Numbered from the stretch's first letter, positions 1 to 8,734 are shown. The stretch: DNA of 49,722 nt from Shinella sp. UYSO24 (GCA_902167985.1 CABHNZ010000028.1:1-49722), one strand, 5' to 3'. Notes: generated by a model from the sequence alone, not told the origin. Program-made: numbers and translations.

Positions 1-14
1 TTACGTTGAAAAAC

Positions 15-103
15 TGTCCGGTATCAAATCGGAATCGCGTCCGGTTAACTCTCGGAATAGTGTCCGGTTTTGATCGGAATCCCGTCCGGTGAATCATCGG
101 AAT
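15..103. repeat. Four tandem ~23-bp repeats, IS21-type terminus
   Basis: Four copies of a 20-21 bp unit start at 15, 38, 61 and 83. Each begins with (T/C)GTCCGGT, has about six variable bases and ends with TCGGAAT. The 22-23 bp spacing is regular. Multiple short direct repeats of this kind are known at the ends of IS21-family elements, where the transposase binds. The rest of that element would lie outside the window to the left. The assignment to IS21 is recognition by pattern; the repetition is directly visible. Confidence 0.6.
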
Positions 104-164
104 CTACAGTCAGAGTAGGCTGAAAGTGAAAATTTCTCTCGACGGAGTTTCTCCGCTAAAACTA

Positions 165-1337
165 CTATTGAACGGCTGGATACAAGCGGGGAAGCCATCG
201 CTCGATAATTTCAATCGGGAAACCGAGGCGAACTTTCCCTTTCGGACTAGGCGAGGCAAGCACACCGCTGTCTAGCAAGCTGGATAGGACCGTTCGGGCC
301 TGTCGCTCCTGATATCCTGTAAGGGCCTGGACCTGCGAACGCGCAAATTCGCCTGCAAGAATGGCTTCGCGCAACAGCGGCCAGCTTCCCTTTGGAAGCC
401 GCTGCATCTGAACTTCCTCATTGCACCATACTTCTACGCGGTTCAGCAGCTCCTCTGGCTTGAGGAGTTCCTCCATAAACGTAACCTGGTCCAGACAGCA
501 CGACAGGAAGAAGATGGTAAATTCGGTTAAGCCGGCTTGCGTGAGGTTCCCGCGTCCGTCCAGGTCCCCACGCCTTGGTTGGTCGGCTTGGGCAAGCAAG
601 CGTTTGTAATCCCCAACGTTTCGAGCGATGCCTCGAGACACCGACCACAACTCTGAGCCAATGCCGAGCTCTCGCAAAAGCGCATGCGAAAATAACCGCG
701 AGACACGCCCGTTACCGTCAAGAAAAGGATGGATCCATGCGAGACGATGATGGGATGCACCGACTCCGATAATTTTCTGCAGCTTGGACAGCATCTTGAA
801 AGAATAGGCCTCAACGAACCTTGCAATTAGAGGTTCGATCATTTCGGGTTCAGGCGCGACGTGGTCACCCACTTTCACATGTCGCGTTCTGAGCTGCCCA
901 GGGACCATTTTGATCTGTTCGCCGGTATCAGGATTGCGAACGATCAAGAGGTCGTCAGGAAGCCTGCGGCAGAACTCCTCATGCATCCAGCAGATGCCAT
1001 CAAGCGATAGGACAGGAAAGGGCATCTCACTTCTGTCGATTAGCTGCTGCACTTCAATATGCGCGCGCGCTTCAAGTTGAAGGTTCCGCTTCTCTGGTTC
1101 TCGCGCATACTCGCCCGCCATTGCGCGATCTATATCGATAGGAAGTGTATTGTGTCCTTCAATGAGATTTGAGTAATAGCAGTTCATCGAGCGCACAAGG
1201 TCACCGACCGATGCGCGCATAATGGGATGCAGACGTGCTGCGAAGCGGTTAGCCGCCGAGGTCAGCTCGATTGCGAGGTCTTCCAACTCCCTATTACTTT
1301 CAGGAAGAAGTGGTTCGATGCTGGCTAGGGTGACCAT
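165..1337 (-). CDS. Fic family protein (class II, probable AMPylase)
   Basis: This 390-residue protein carries the complete Fic active-site motif HPFLDGNGR (H203 to R211), which in this family transfers AMP from ATP to hydroxyl side chains of target proteins. Before the core, S56-N-L-I-E60-G61 fits the inhibitory motif (S/T)xxxE(G/N), which makes it a class II Fic with the autoinhibitory helix at its own N-terminus, so no separate antitoxin is expected. The C-terminal 60 residues look like a winged helix (QALTGYQERQARTVLSSLL), often seen in Fic proteins that bind DNA or partners. The start at 1337 sits directly beside a pair of TTTTGCCG-like repeats that extend into the upstream region. The gene appears intact. 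The target is unknown. Confidence 0.85.
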   Translation of the reverse strand: MVTLASIEPLLPESNRELEDLAIELTSAANRFAARLHPIMRASVGDLVRSMNCYYSNLIEGHNTLPIDIDRAMAGEYAREPEKRNLQLEARAHIEVQQLIDRSEMPFPVLSLDGICWMHEEFCRRLPDDLLIVRNPDTGEQIKMVPGQLRTRHVKVGDHVAPEPEMIEPLIARFVEAYSFKMLSKLQKIIGVGASHHRLAWIHPFLDGNGRVSRLFSHALLRELGIGSELWSVSRGIARNVGDYKRLLAQADQPRRGDLDGRGNLTQAGLTEFTIFFLSCCLDQVTFMEELLKPEELLNRVEVWCNEEVQMQRLPKGSWPLLREAILAGEFARSQVQALTGYQERQARTVLSSLLDSGVLASPSPKGKVRLGFPIEIIERWLPRLYPAVQ

Positions 1338-1644
1338 ATTTTGCCGCTTTTTATGCCGTTAGATTTCTATTTAGGAACATAACGATAGCCGTTTCATCAA
1401 GCAACCATTTTGCCGGTATTTTTGCCGGTTCTGAATCGGCGAGGTTTATCATGCTGATCGTCACAAAAAAATGCTATTGCTAAACGACCGGGGGCATGAT
1501 GTACGGACGAGCTGCTCGACCTGCTGCAAGCTCGGTGGGCAGGCGCGGCCCGTCAGTAAATGTGCATCGAAGCCAAATCTCGGTGGAAATCGGGTGAGCT
1601 CGCAGTGCCCTGTTTGTCCTGTTGGTCACCCAACTATTCACCAA
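1338..1644. other. Intergenic region with TTTTGCCG repeats
   Basis: This gap lies between the fic start and the end of the next gene on the same strand. It contains two pairs of short direct repeats. TTTTGCCG at 1339-1346 is followed by TTATGCCG at 1351-1358, and TTTTGCCGG at 1408-1416 is repeated at 1420-1428. Each pair has a period of 12 bp. They flank the likely fic promoter and ribosome-binding region and could be operator sites. No gene is visible; the region from 1471 to 1644 has only weak open frames. Confidence 0.4.
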
Positions 1645-3240
1645 TTATCCACCGAGCCGTCTCGCCAGTCGCTTGATCGCGACGCGGTCGGCGTCAACTA
1701 TGAAGAAGTAAGGTGTCGGATACCCTTCAATCCAAGAGCCCGAAACCCGCCCCTCGCCGATCTCGGAGATGATCAGTCCAATCGCGGGGTTGAACCGCCG
1801 CAGCGATAACCCGCTATCGGCGTGCAAAGCGGGAACGTCCACTGCTTCCTTCAACAGCACAAGCGGAACAAGCTGAAGCGCGTCAACAACCGGATTGGTT
1901 TCCATGCAATGCGGATCAAATGTTAGGAACAAATCCTCCCGGATGTTTGCGCGCGGTAACCGTTCCGAAATCGTGTGGGAAAGATCGAGATAGTCATCTT
2001 CCGCAAGGTCGGCCAGAGCCTCGGAAATTTGATCGGTCGACAGATCGGGAAAGGAAGAGATCAAAGCCTCTTCGTCCAGTGGTCCGGGCAAACCGTCGAT
2101 AGATGTTTCGCAAATCCATTTTCCTATTGCCGTCCCTTCGGGGCTCAAGTCACCAATGGTTTCGTCGGGTAATTGCATATCGTCATCTTCCTCCTGATCC
2201 GCCGGAGGTGGGAGCGGCGTCTGCGCCAACATGTCATCGATACGACGGACGACCTTTTGGCACAGGGTGCCAAAGGTCCGTATATCGGCTGCCACCAGCT
2301 CGACAGTCTCGCCCAACTTGGCTTCTTTGGCGTGTTGGGCAAACTTCGCATCTACGACGCCAAGATTATGTCCGATCAAATGCCGCTTCTGAATGTTCAA
2401 AGATAATGCCGCAAGCTCCTTCGCGTCGAGCTCTGCGAACGGGTCGAACGAGAACTCATCGAAACGTCTGCGACCCTTTTCGATATTCTGAAAGTCGTTT
2501 CCAACCTGCTTGACTGGCGCTGATCCTGGACCGCGATTTTGCAACAGATGGAGGTATACCACCTTGAGGGAAGCCTCAAAGGCGGTGAGCACGTCTTCGT
2601 GGGCATTGCCGAGCAGTCGATAGGCCAGCTCTTGCTGCTCGACACCCAATCCTTCCGCAAGATCGACCTGCTGACCGACCAATTCGGCCTCTCGCGCAAA
2701 GTGGAGTGCCAAATTTGGCGCTCCACAATCCGGGCAAAACAGGGAAATTGCGAAGACGCCATAGTCACGCCCGCAACAATCGCAAACCAATAAACGCATC
2801 AAGTCGCGACGTCCAAAACGGGGTCGAGGTTTGCTTTTCCGGGACCCTGGTTTGTAAGTAAGTAATTTGCTGCCCCGCGCAACGCCGGCCAGCATGTCGG
2901 AAAACGCATCCTGGATATCCTGCAATGCAACTTGCTCCACAATCTTCACGGCCGCCTTGCGGTCATCAGGATGCACGAACTCCGTATCGTCAGCCCTGAC
3001 ACCGCTGTAGGGACACACGGTCCCTGGCGTACCGGGAGTATATTTGATGCGTTCCGCCTTTATGGGGTCTGCCAAGAATCCGGCGACGGTATCACCCAGC
3101 ACAAAGTGTCGCGGATGGGCGTCAACATTTGGCGAATATCGGTAGACCCGGCCATCGGGTGTCCTAGGCATCGGGATACTGAGCAGCATTTTCGTGCGCG
3201 TTCCACCGCTGCGCATCTTTTCAAGTCGTTTCAGTTTCAT
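1645..3240 (-). CDS. Uncharacterised zinc-ribbon protein with HEPN-like motif
   Basis: I do not recognise a named family for this 531-residue protein. Visible parts are a basic N-terminal region of about 145 residues; a zinc ribbon with C153-x-C-C156 and C169-x-x-C172; a helical segment (about 195-340) containing R286-HLIG-H291 followed by NLGVVD; an acidic low-complexity linker (346-360); and a C-terminal part (about 370-425) that could fold as a winged helix. An R-x4-H pair followed by HNxGxVD is typical of HEPN domains, many of which are RNases in toxin-antitoxin and phage-defence systems. This is a motif-level inference only. The gene is intact and divergent from the gene at 3476, with 235 bp between the starts. 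It could equally be a plasmid or mobile-element protein without nuclease activity. Confidence 0.6.
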   Translation of the reverse strand: MKLKRLEKMRSGGTRTKMLLSIPMPRTPDGRVYRYSPNVDAHPRHFVLGDTVAGFLADPIKAERIKYTPGTPGTVCPYSGVRADDTEFVHPDDRKAAVKIVEQVALQDIQDAFSDMLAGVARGSKLLTYKPGSRKSKPRPRFGRRDLMRLLVCDCCGRDYGVFAISLFCPDCGAPNLALHFAREAELVGQQVDLAEGLGVEQQELAYRLLGNAHEDVLTAFEASLKVVYLHLLQNRGPGSAPVKQVGNDFQNIEKGRRRFDEFSFDPFAELDAKELAALSLNIQKRHLIGHNLGVVDAKFAQHAKEAKLGETVELVAADIRTFGTLCQKVVRRIDDMLAQTPLPPPADQEEDDDMQLPDETIGDLSPEGTAIGKWICETSIDGLPGPLDEEALISSFPDLSTDQISEALADLAEDDYLDLSHTISERLPRANIREDLFLTFDPHCMETNPVVDALQLVPLVLLKEAVDVPALHADSGLSLRRFNPAIGLIISEIGEGRVSGSWIEGYPTPYFFIVDADRVAIKRLARRLGG

Positions 3241-3475
3241 CTGATCCCTCTCACACGATCCGGTGTCCGCAAGGTCGCACAGGCAAGGCTGATCCTAGTT
3301 CCTCCCAATCAGCTGGCAACGCCACCGAAACAGGCGGATGGCGCCCGCTTGGTCCCTCCGTGTCAGCCTATCATCGAAGTACCCGAAAGGGCGTAAACTA
3401 TTTTTGTTTCGGTACTGCGGAGAGGTCTACTTACGAATATATTTTGACAATAGATCAAAGGCGGAGAATCGCAGA

Positions 3476-4264
3476 ATGGAAGAGGCAAGAAATGCAGTAG
3501 AGAACATACTGGAAGGGCACATACGCTATAATACGAATAATGACATCCTTCCCTCCGAAACGACTGTTTGCAGGCGGTTGCTGGTGCGAAACACCGAACT
3601 GATTGAAGCTTACGACGAGCTCTGGGCAAAGACGAACTACAGCGAGTTTTACTTGCAGGTATTCATTGACGGGCTGCTCGGAACGGCCGCGTTTTGGAAC
3701 CCCTCCAAGATGGCCGAGGCTCGGCGGATGCGTGCTAAGTTGGAGGATGTAAACCAAAAGATCTCGGGGGTGGCCATGGAATTGGCCGAACTACTGCGAG
3801 AGCGCACAAAGCTCCATGACCATTCCGGCTTCGTTAGCGAGACGCATTATCACGTACTGGAGGTTCTCGGCGAGGCCGCGAGGAACAATCCCCGCTTCGC
3901 ATCCTTTGTGCAAGAACCTCTCAAAGCCCTCCGCGGCCAATTCGACCTCAAATACTGGCCATCCATTTCGGATTTCGTGTTCGTCTTACAAGTCGACGCC
4001 GCTCGGGCAACGGTCAACGCCCATCACTCACTGACTGCGGCCGGTACAGCATCCTCCCGTCCGTCTCGCGCGGACTTCTTCAGGGCCTTGTTTAAGTTCA
4101 TCGAAGAAAACCGCGACGACGGTCACTTGCCAACCGGCTTGAAGCTCACCGATGCCGCATACGCCTCGCTTGCCAACTGTGCTCTGGATCTCGGGCCAGA
4201 TGACCTTGCGAGCGCTGAATACGTAAAGCGCTTGCGTCAGAGAGATCGGGAAGAGGACCGGTGA
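3476..4264 (+). CDS. Hypothetical protein, predominantly helical
   Basis: This 262-residue protein is not recognised. The ATG at 3476 is chosen because GGAG at 3463-3466 is well placed in front of it; an upstream in-frame alternative at 3338 would add 46 residues that look non-coding. The sequence is rich in Glu, Arg, Leu and Ala and looks almost wholly alpha-helical, with no signal peptide, membrane segment or obvious catalytic motif. It contains a heptad-like stretch (about residues 80-120). It is transcribed divergently from the zinc-ribbon/HEPN-like gene and might share its promoter region with it (3241-3475). A functional link is only suggested by position. Confidence 0.6.
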   Translation: MEEARNAVENILEGHIRYNTNNDILPSETTVCRRLLVRNTELIEAYDELWAKTNYSEFYLQVFIDGLLGTAAFWNPSKMAEARRMRAKLEDVNQKISGVAMELAELLRERTKLHDHSGFVSETHYHVLEVLGEAARNNPRFASFVQEPLKALRGQFDLKYWPSISDFVFVLQVDAARATVNAHHSLTAAGTASSRPSRADFFRALFKFIEENRDDGHLPTGLKLTDAAYASLANCALDLGPDDLASAEYVKRLRQRDREEDR

Positions 4265-4326
4265 TGAGGACGGCGAAGATGCCCTTTTGATAATGACCGC
4301 TATGTCTCCCACTTGGCAGTACGCCC

Positions 4327-5012
4327 TTATTCCTCCTCGCTCTCTGCCTCGCCCGAAAGCGGTTTGTTATGAACAACCTGCCTGCTCAGTAGGCCGGCGT
4401 CTTCGAGCGCCTCGATGTTCGGCAAGTCGCGCAGCGTCCCCATGCCGAAAGCTGAGAGAAAGTGCGGCGTCGTCACGTATGTATAGGCGCGCCCGGCGTC
4501 GGGCTGCGCGGCCCGGAGCCGATGAAGCCAGCGCCGCGCAAATTGCCGATGGTGTCGCGGCTTACTTCCTTGCCAAAGATCGTCGACAGCTCGCCGCGCG
4601 TGACCGGCTGGAAATATCCCACCGCCATCAGCACCATCGCCTCGAACTCGGAAAGGGCCGCCGCGCCTCCCCGCGTCGGGGCCGAAGACGCGCGGATCGT
4701 CTCGGCGAACCGAGGCCGGGTCCGATGCTGCCATCCGCCGGCGACCGCCACCAGTTCATAGGGCCGGTCGCGCAGCTCCTCGCTGAGATCGTCGATGAGC
4801 AGATCGATGCTGCAGTCCTTTCCCACGACCCGCGCCAAGGTCTCACGAGTGACCGGCTCGGCCGAGGCAAACATCACCGCCTCGACCCGCATCATCCATT
4901 CCCGCCAGCGCATCTCCGCCGGCAGATCCTCCAGCTCACGGTCGTAGAGGAGTTCTTCTTGTCGTCCTTTCCTCTGTCCCCGATTGGGTTTTGGTGCGCT
5001 CGCGCCCGCCAT
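4327..5012 (-). pseudogene. scpB: ScpB-like segregation and condensation protein, frameshifted
   Basis: The translation matches plasmid-borne ScpB proteins of rhizobia, subunits of the SMC condensin complex built from paired winged helices. From the start at 5012 the reading runs through EWMMRVEAVMFASAEPVTRE and then GYFQPVTRGELSTIFGKEVSRDTIGNLRGAGFI, typical of the second winged helix. At about 4486 the frame breaks: GAPIHT should read GAPYTY, and the C-terminus (VTTPHFLSAFGMGTLRDLPN) continues in another frame to the stop at 4327. Restoring one C in a CC run on the coding strand repairs the gene to about 230 residues. The start lies 2 bp after the DUF1403 stop, so the two are translationally coupled. 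No scpA is nearby. It may be intact in reality if the missing base is a sequencing error. Confidence 0.8.
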
Positions 5013-5014
5013 CG

Positions 5015-5967
5015 TCACAACCCAAAGATCCGAAAGGAGGGGCGGCCGGAGAGCTCGCGCACAGCATCGAAACTTTCCAGCCGCTCGAACAGCCGGTTCG
5101 CCGCCCAACGCGAGAGTGTTGAGCCGGGTGCGGAGGCTAGAACGGCATCTTCGGTCAGCAGTCTGCGGATCACAGGTTCTGCGCCCTTGGTCCGCACCTT
5201 TGGTGCCGCAGTCAGCAGCCACGCCGCCCGCCGATCGATCTCGCTGGCGGAGCGCAGGCCTGCTTCAACACCGTCAACCATCGCCAAGCAGATTGCCTTC
5301 GAATAAGCCGGGTCGCCCGGCCGGACCCGACCGCGGCCACCAATCGTACGGAAGGCCGATCCAAATCGCTCGGGGAGTAGTAGCGGCAGTGATTTTTGCC
5401 AGTTCAACTTTTGCGCCAGCACAACCTCCGCCATCCCAAGGGCGAGCACCTCGCGTCCGGACGAAGGGTCGTAATCGCCATTACAAGTTCGGCAACTGCG
5501 AGGGGTGCCGCTCGCCCGGACTGGATCGCGGTATCGATCAACTCCGAGACCTGGACAAGGCTATCGTCCCACTTCATCCCCAGAAGCGCGGCAAGCTCCT
5601 TAACGAAGGGTGTGGAGATCGTCCCGCTTCGACGCACCAGCATTCGTGTGGCCAAAAACAGCTTTCCGGCCGGACCGGGATCGTCACCCGCAGCAGTCAG
5701 CAAAACCGCATCGCGAATGGCAGTCTCTTCTTCATTGCGACCGAGCATCCGGGCGGCAACCGTAGCCGATTTGAGAGCAAGGCGATCGCGCCAGCAGCCC
5801 AGCCATGGCGGGTCGGCACGGATCAAATCGTCGAGCGATTTCAGGGCGATACCGGCAGAGAAGGCGGCGTCAGTCTCGTTGAGGTCGCGACCACGCGGCA
5901 GTGCCCATCCCGGCACGCGGGGTGACCAGGCGGGGGCCATTTGATCGTAGGGCGCGAGCGAATCCAT
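5015..5967 (-). pseudogene. DUF1403 family protein, frameshifted
   Basis: The two parts together match the DUF1403 family, proteins of about 310 residues found next to plasmid scpB genes in rhizobia and without known function. The N-terminal part starts at 5967 (MDSLAPYDQM) and contains DAAFSAGIALKSLDDLIRADPPWLGCWRDRLALKSA. The C-terminal part contains VLAQKLNWQKSLPLLLPE and ends with RPSFRIFGL at 5015. The break is at about 5452, where DARCSPLG should read DAEVLALG; one missing G restores it. It is the first gene of a two-gene operon with scpB. The alternative start 16 codons upstream (6015) lacks family resemblance. Confidence 0.75.
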
Positions 5968-6166
5968 GCGCCCGAGTGTACATCGGACGCGCAGTTTATG
6001 CCAGATATAAAGCATGAAACCGCACGCCTGTCGGCAGTTAATAACGTCGATAATCTTGCATTATCGGACGTAATCGGATAGACGTTGAGGTGGCCTGCGA
6101 GAATGCTGAAATCGGCCCTCCCCATCGCAGGTAGCTTCCCATTTCGGTTGCTTGAGACTATATGTA

Positions 6167-6181
6167 GCTAGACAGCCTAGC
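6167..6181. promoter_or_regulatory. Inverted repeat before toxin-antitoxin genes
   Basis: GCTAG at 6167-6171 is mirrored by CTAGC at 6177-6181 with a 5-bp spacer, 18 bp before the antitoxin start. Phd-type antitoxins autoregulate by binding palindromes in this position, so this is a plausible operator. The arms are only 5 bp, so chance is possible. Confidence 0.35.
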
Positions 6182-6198
6182 CAGATTGGAGCAGACGG

Positions 6199-6452
6199 AT
6201 GGATTGGCAGCTACAGGACGCTAAGAATCAGTTCTCGAAAGTAGTCCAGAAGGCTCGCCATGAGGGGCCGCAGGAGATCACTGTTCGCGGCGAAAGGACT
6301 GCCGTCGTTCTGTCCGCGCGCGACTATGATGCATTGCTCGCCGGCGGCCGACACTTGTCGATGCGCTGCTCGGCGGCCCGGTCTGGGACGATGAACTCGT
6401 AAAGGCAATTGAAAAGCGCAGCCAGGCCCCCAGCCGAGATGTAGCTTTCTGA
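6199..6452 (+). pseudogene. Phd/YefM-type antitoxin, C-terminus frameshifted
   Basis: The first 50 residues (WQLQDAKNQFSKVVQKA, EITVRGERTAVVLSARDYDAL) are a typical Phd/YefM DNA-binding antitoxin that pairs with a PIN-domain toxin. At about 6348 the frame breaks, giving an altered tail that stops near 6402. Adding one C to the CC run restores GGPTLVDALLGGPVWDDELV and a stop at about 6450-6452 that overlaps the ATG of the toxin gene, the usual coupled arrangement. As written, the antitoxin lacks the C-terminal region that neutralises the toxin, while the toxin is intact. Since that would be hazardous to the host, a base-call error is the likelier reading. Confidence 0.8.
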
Positions 6453-6853
6453 TGTACCTTGTCGACACCAACATTGTTTCAGAAGCCCGGCGCGGCACTA
6501 CAGAGGCCGTGTCATGGTTGCGCTCCGTCAATCCTTTGAGCGTTCACCTGAGCGCTCTGACGCTGGGAGAGATCATGCGTGGCATCGCCCTGAAGCAGAA
6601 AGCGGACCCGCGCGCGGCAGCTCACTTGGCTGAATGGCTCCGCAAACTGCGCCATGATCACCTCGACCGCATCCTGCCGGTCACCGATGAGATTTCCGTC
6701 GAATGGGGGCGCATCGCCGCGATCCGCCCACGCGGTGATGTCGATGGCCTGATTGCCGCTACCGCGATCGTTCACGACCTGATCCTTGTCACGCGCAACG
6801 TCAAGGATTTCGAAGACACGGATGCTACGGTGATCAATCCATGGGAGATATAG
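6452..6853 (+). CDS. vapC: VapC-family PIN-domain toxin
   Basis: This 133-residue protein begins with MYLVDTNIVSE and shows the four acidic residues of PIN-domain ribonucleases: D5, E40 (TLGEIMRG), D98 (DVDGLIAATA) and D119 (TRNVKDF). Such toxins cleave RNA, commonly tRNA or rRNA, and are kept inactive by the antitoxin encoded directly upstream. The start overlaps the reconstructed antitoxin stop (TGATG). The subfamily resembles FitB-like plasmid-stabilisation toxins. The sequence is intact. It may help plasmid maintenance by post-segregational killing. Confidence 0.88.
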   Translation: MYLVDTNIVSEARRGTTEAVSWLRSVNPLSVHLSALTLGEIMRGIALKQKADPRAAAHLAEWLRKLRHDHLDRILPVTDEISVEWGRIAAIRPRGDVDGLIAATAIVHDLILVTRNVKDFEDTDATVINPWEI

Positions 6854-6858
6854 CCGGC

Positions 6859-7938
6859 GTGAACGACGCCATACCGACGCATCAGGTGCCAGAACTCGTA
6901 TTGTCGTCCGACACTGGCCTCCCCTCCCTACTCCTCGATCGACACCCGACCTCCCTGCACATCTACAGGATCTCGCCGATCGCGCGCGCGGGTATGTGGA
7001 CGCCGCCAGTCTGCGAACACCAGAAAGGCTTATGCTTCTGACTGGAAGCACTTTTCCGCATGGTGTCGGCGATCCAATCTTACCCCTCTCCCCCCGCATC
7101 CACAGACGGTAGGCCTCTATGTGACCGCCTGCGCATCAGGCGCAGCCGAGCGGCGCGGCAAAGCGAACTCTGTGTCGACGATCGAAAGGCGATTGTCGTC
7201 CCTATCCTGGAACTACGCTCAACGCGGTCTGATCCTTGATCGGAGAGACAGGCACATCGCGACGGTAATGGCGGGGATCCGCAACAGCCATGCGAGGCCC
7301 CCCGTCCAAAAGGAAGCGGCCATGGTCGAGGATATTCTCGCTATGATCGAAACCCTCGACCGCGGCACTCTGCGTGGTTTGCGCGATCGAGCCATGCTGC
7401 TGATCGGTTACGCGGGCGGGCTGCGTCGTTCGGAGATCGTCAGCCTCGATCTGAAAGCTGACCAGACGGAAGACGGACGCGGTTGGATTGAAATTCTCGA
7501 TAAGGGAATGCTGATCACCCTGCGCGGCAAGACAGGGTGGCGAGAGGTGGAGATCGGCCGCGGCTCAGCCCACGTCACTTGCCCTGTCGCCGCAATCGAG
7601 ACCTGGATCAAGTTCGCCAGACTGGCACATGGCCCCCTCTTCCGTCGTGTGACGGGACAAGGCAAAGCGGTCGGGTCGGAGCGATTGAACGACAAGGAAG
7701 TGGCGCGGCTTGTAAAACGGGCTGCAGTGGCCGCCGGCGTCGTGGCGATCTCAGCGAGGCCGAGCGGGCTTCAAAATTTTCCGGTCACTCCCTTCGCGCA
7801 GGTCTCGCCTCCTCTGCCGAAGTCGACGAGCGTTATGTACAAAAACAGCTCGGCCATGCCTCAGCCGAAATGACACGGCGTTATCAGCGCCGTCGCGATC
7901 GGTTCCGGATCAATCTGACTAGGGCAGCGGGGTTATGA
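6859..7938 (+). pseudogene. Tyrosine recombinase/integrase, copy 1, broken
   Basis: The translation in three frames rebuilds a site-specific tyrosine recombinase of about 360 residues. It has an N-terminal SAM-like domain (ANTRKAYASDWKHFSAWCRR) and a catalytic domain with the first arginine in GGLRRSEIVSLDL, then HSLRAGL and LGHASAEMTRRYQ, which supply the H-x-x-R box and the terminal tyrosine. Frame breaks are seen near 6946, 7010 and 7740 (AGVVAIS should be AGVRGDLS), each consistent with one missing base. A GTG at 6859, six bases after vapC, is the likely start. It is closely related to the copy at 14354-15416 and to integrases that accompany DUF1403/scpB on rhizobial plasmids. Confidence 0.8.
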
Positions 7939-7981
7939 AAATGCCTGTTCCAACCCCGATCCTCTGGACGTTGATATTGCC

Positions 7982-8734
7982 ATGCTGATCAGTCAAGGCG
8001 CTGCGCGCAGCGAACGCATCAACCTGAAGCTCGCCTGCTCACTGGCGCTGATTGCCGGCGCCTTGAACGCTGCGGCCTTTTACGCCGTGGGTTTCTTCTC
8101 AGCCAACATGACCGGGAATGTCTCCGCTCTTTCAGACCATCTGGCGACTGGCCAGTGGGGACCCGGTCTGTTCTTTCTTTCTATTGTCGTCAGCTTCATT
8201 CTAGGTGCTTCTGCGTCGACTCTGCTGATCAACGCCGGCCGGCGGCGCGGGATGGCCAGCGTCTATGCCTACAGCATTCTTATTGAAGCGCTTCTTCTCG
8301 CCGTGTTGGGGATCGCCTATATCTGGCTGCTCAGCAACTGGCAGGCGCCGTTACTGACGCTTGGCCTTGCATTCCTCATGGGCGTGCAGAATGCCACAGT
8401 GACGCGGATTTCGGATGCACGCGTTAGAACGACGCACGTTTCCGGTATGGCAACGGACATCGGCATCGAACTCGGTGTCGCCTTCGATATCATGCGTGGG
8501 AAAGAGCCCGACAGCCACGCGGCCGAAAACCGTGCAAGGCTCAGGCTCCACGCCTGGACAATCGCTGCTTTCCTGGTCGGGGGTGTCCTCGGGGTGGTCG
8601 TCTTTCGCCTGATCGGCAGCTATCTCCTGCTGTCCTCTTCCGCATTGTTATTACTGATCGCGGTCGACGGACTGAGGTCCGGTCGCGGAACGCGTGCGAC
8701 GACGCTTCGTCGTCGCTTTCGCTGGAGGCTCTGA
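7982..8734 (+). CDS. YoaK/DUF1275 family membrane protein
   Basis: This 250-residue protein has about six hydrophobic segments and the family hallmark near the N-terminus, GALNAAAFYAVGFFSANMTGN, followed later by LAFLMGVQNATVTRIS and RTTHVSGMATDIGIELG. This pattern is that of the DUF1275/YoaK integral membrane family, whose function is not established. The cytoplasmic C-terminus is short and arginine-rich. It stands alone between the broken integrase and the cyclase gene. No strong ribosome-binding site is seen before the ATG at 7982. Confidence 0.85.
   Translation: MLISQGAARSERINLKLACSLALIAGALNAAAFYAVGFFSANMTGNVSALSDHLATGQWGPGLFFLSIVVSFILGASASTLLINAGRRRGMASVYAYSILIEALLLAVLGIAYIWLLSNWQAPLLTLGLAFLMGVQNATVTRISDARVRTTHVSGMATDIGIELGVAFDIMRGKEPDSHAAENRARLRLHAWTIAAFLVGGVLGVVVFRLIGSYLLLSSSALLLLIAVDGLRSGRGTRATTLRRRFRWRL

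Noticed and set aside
1339..1428. Short repeats considered as a CRISPR array
   Set aside because: The units are only 8-9 bp with 12-bp period and no spacers; no cas genes are nearby. The tandem repeats at 15-103 are likewise too short.
4287..5306. Plus-strand open frame of 339 codons
   Set aside because: It is antisense to scpB and DUF1403 and is arginine- and serine-rich without any family resemblance.
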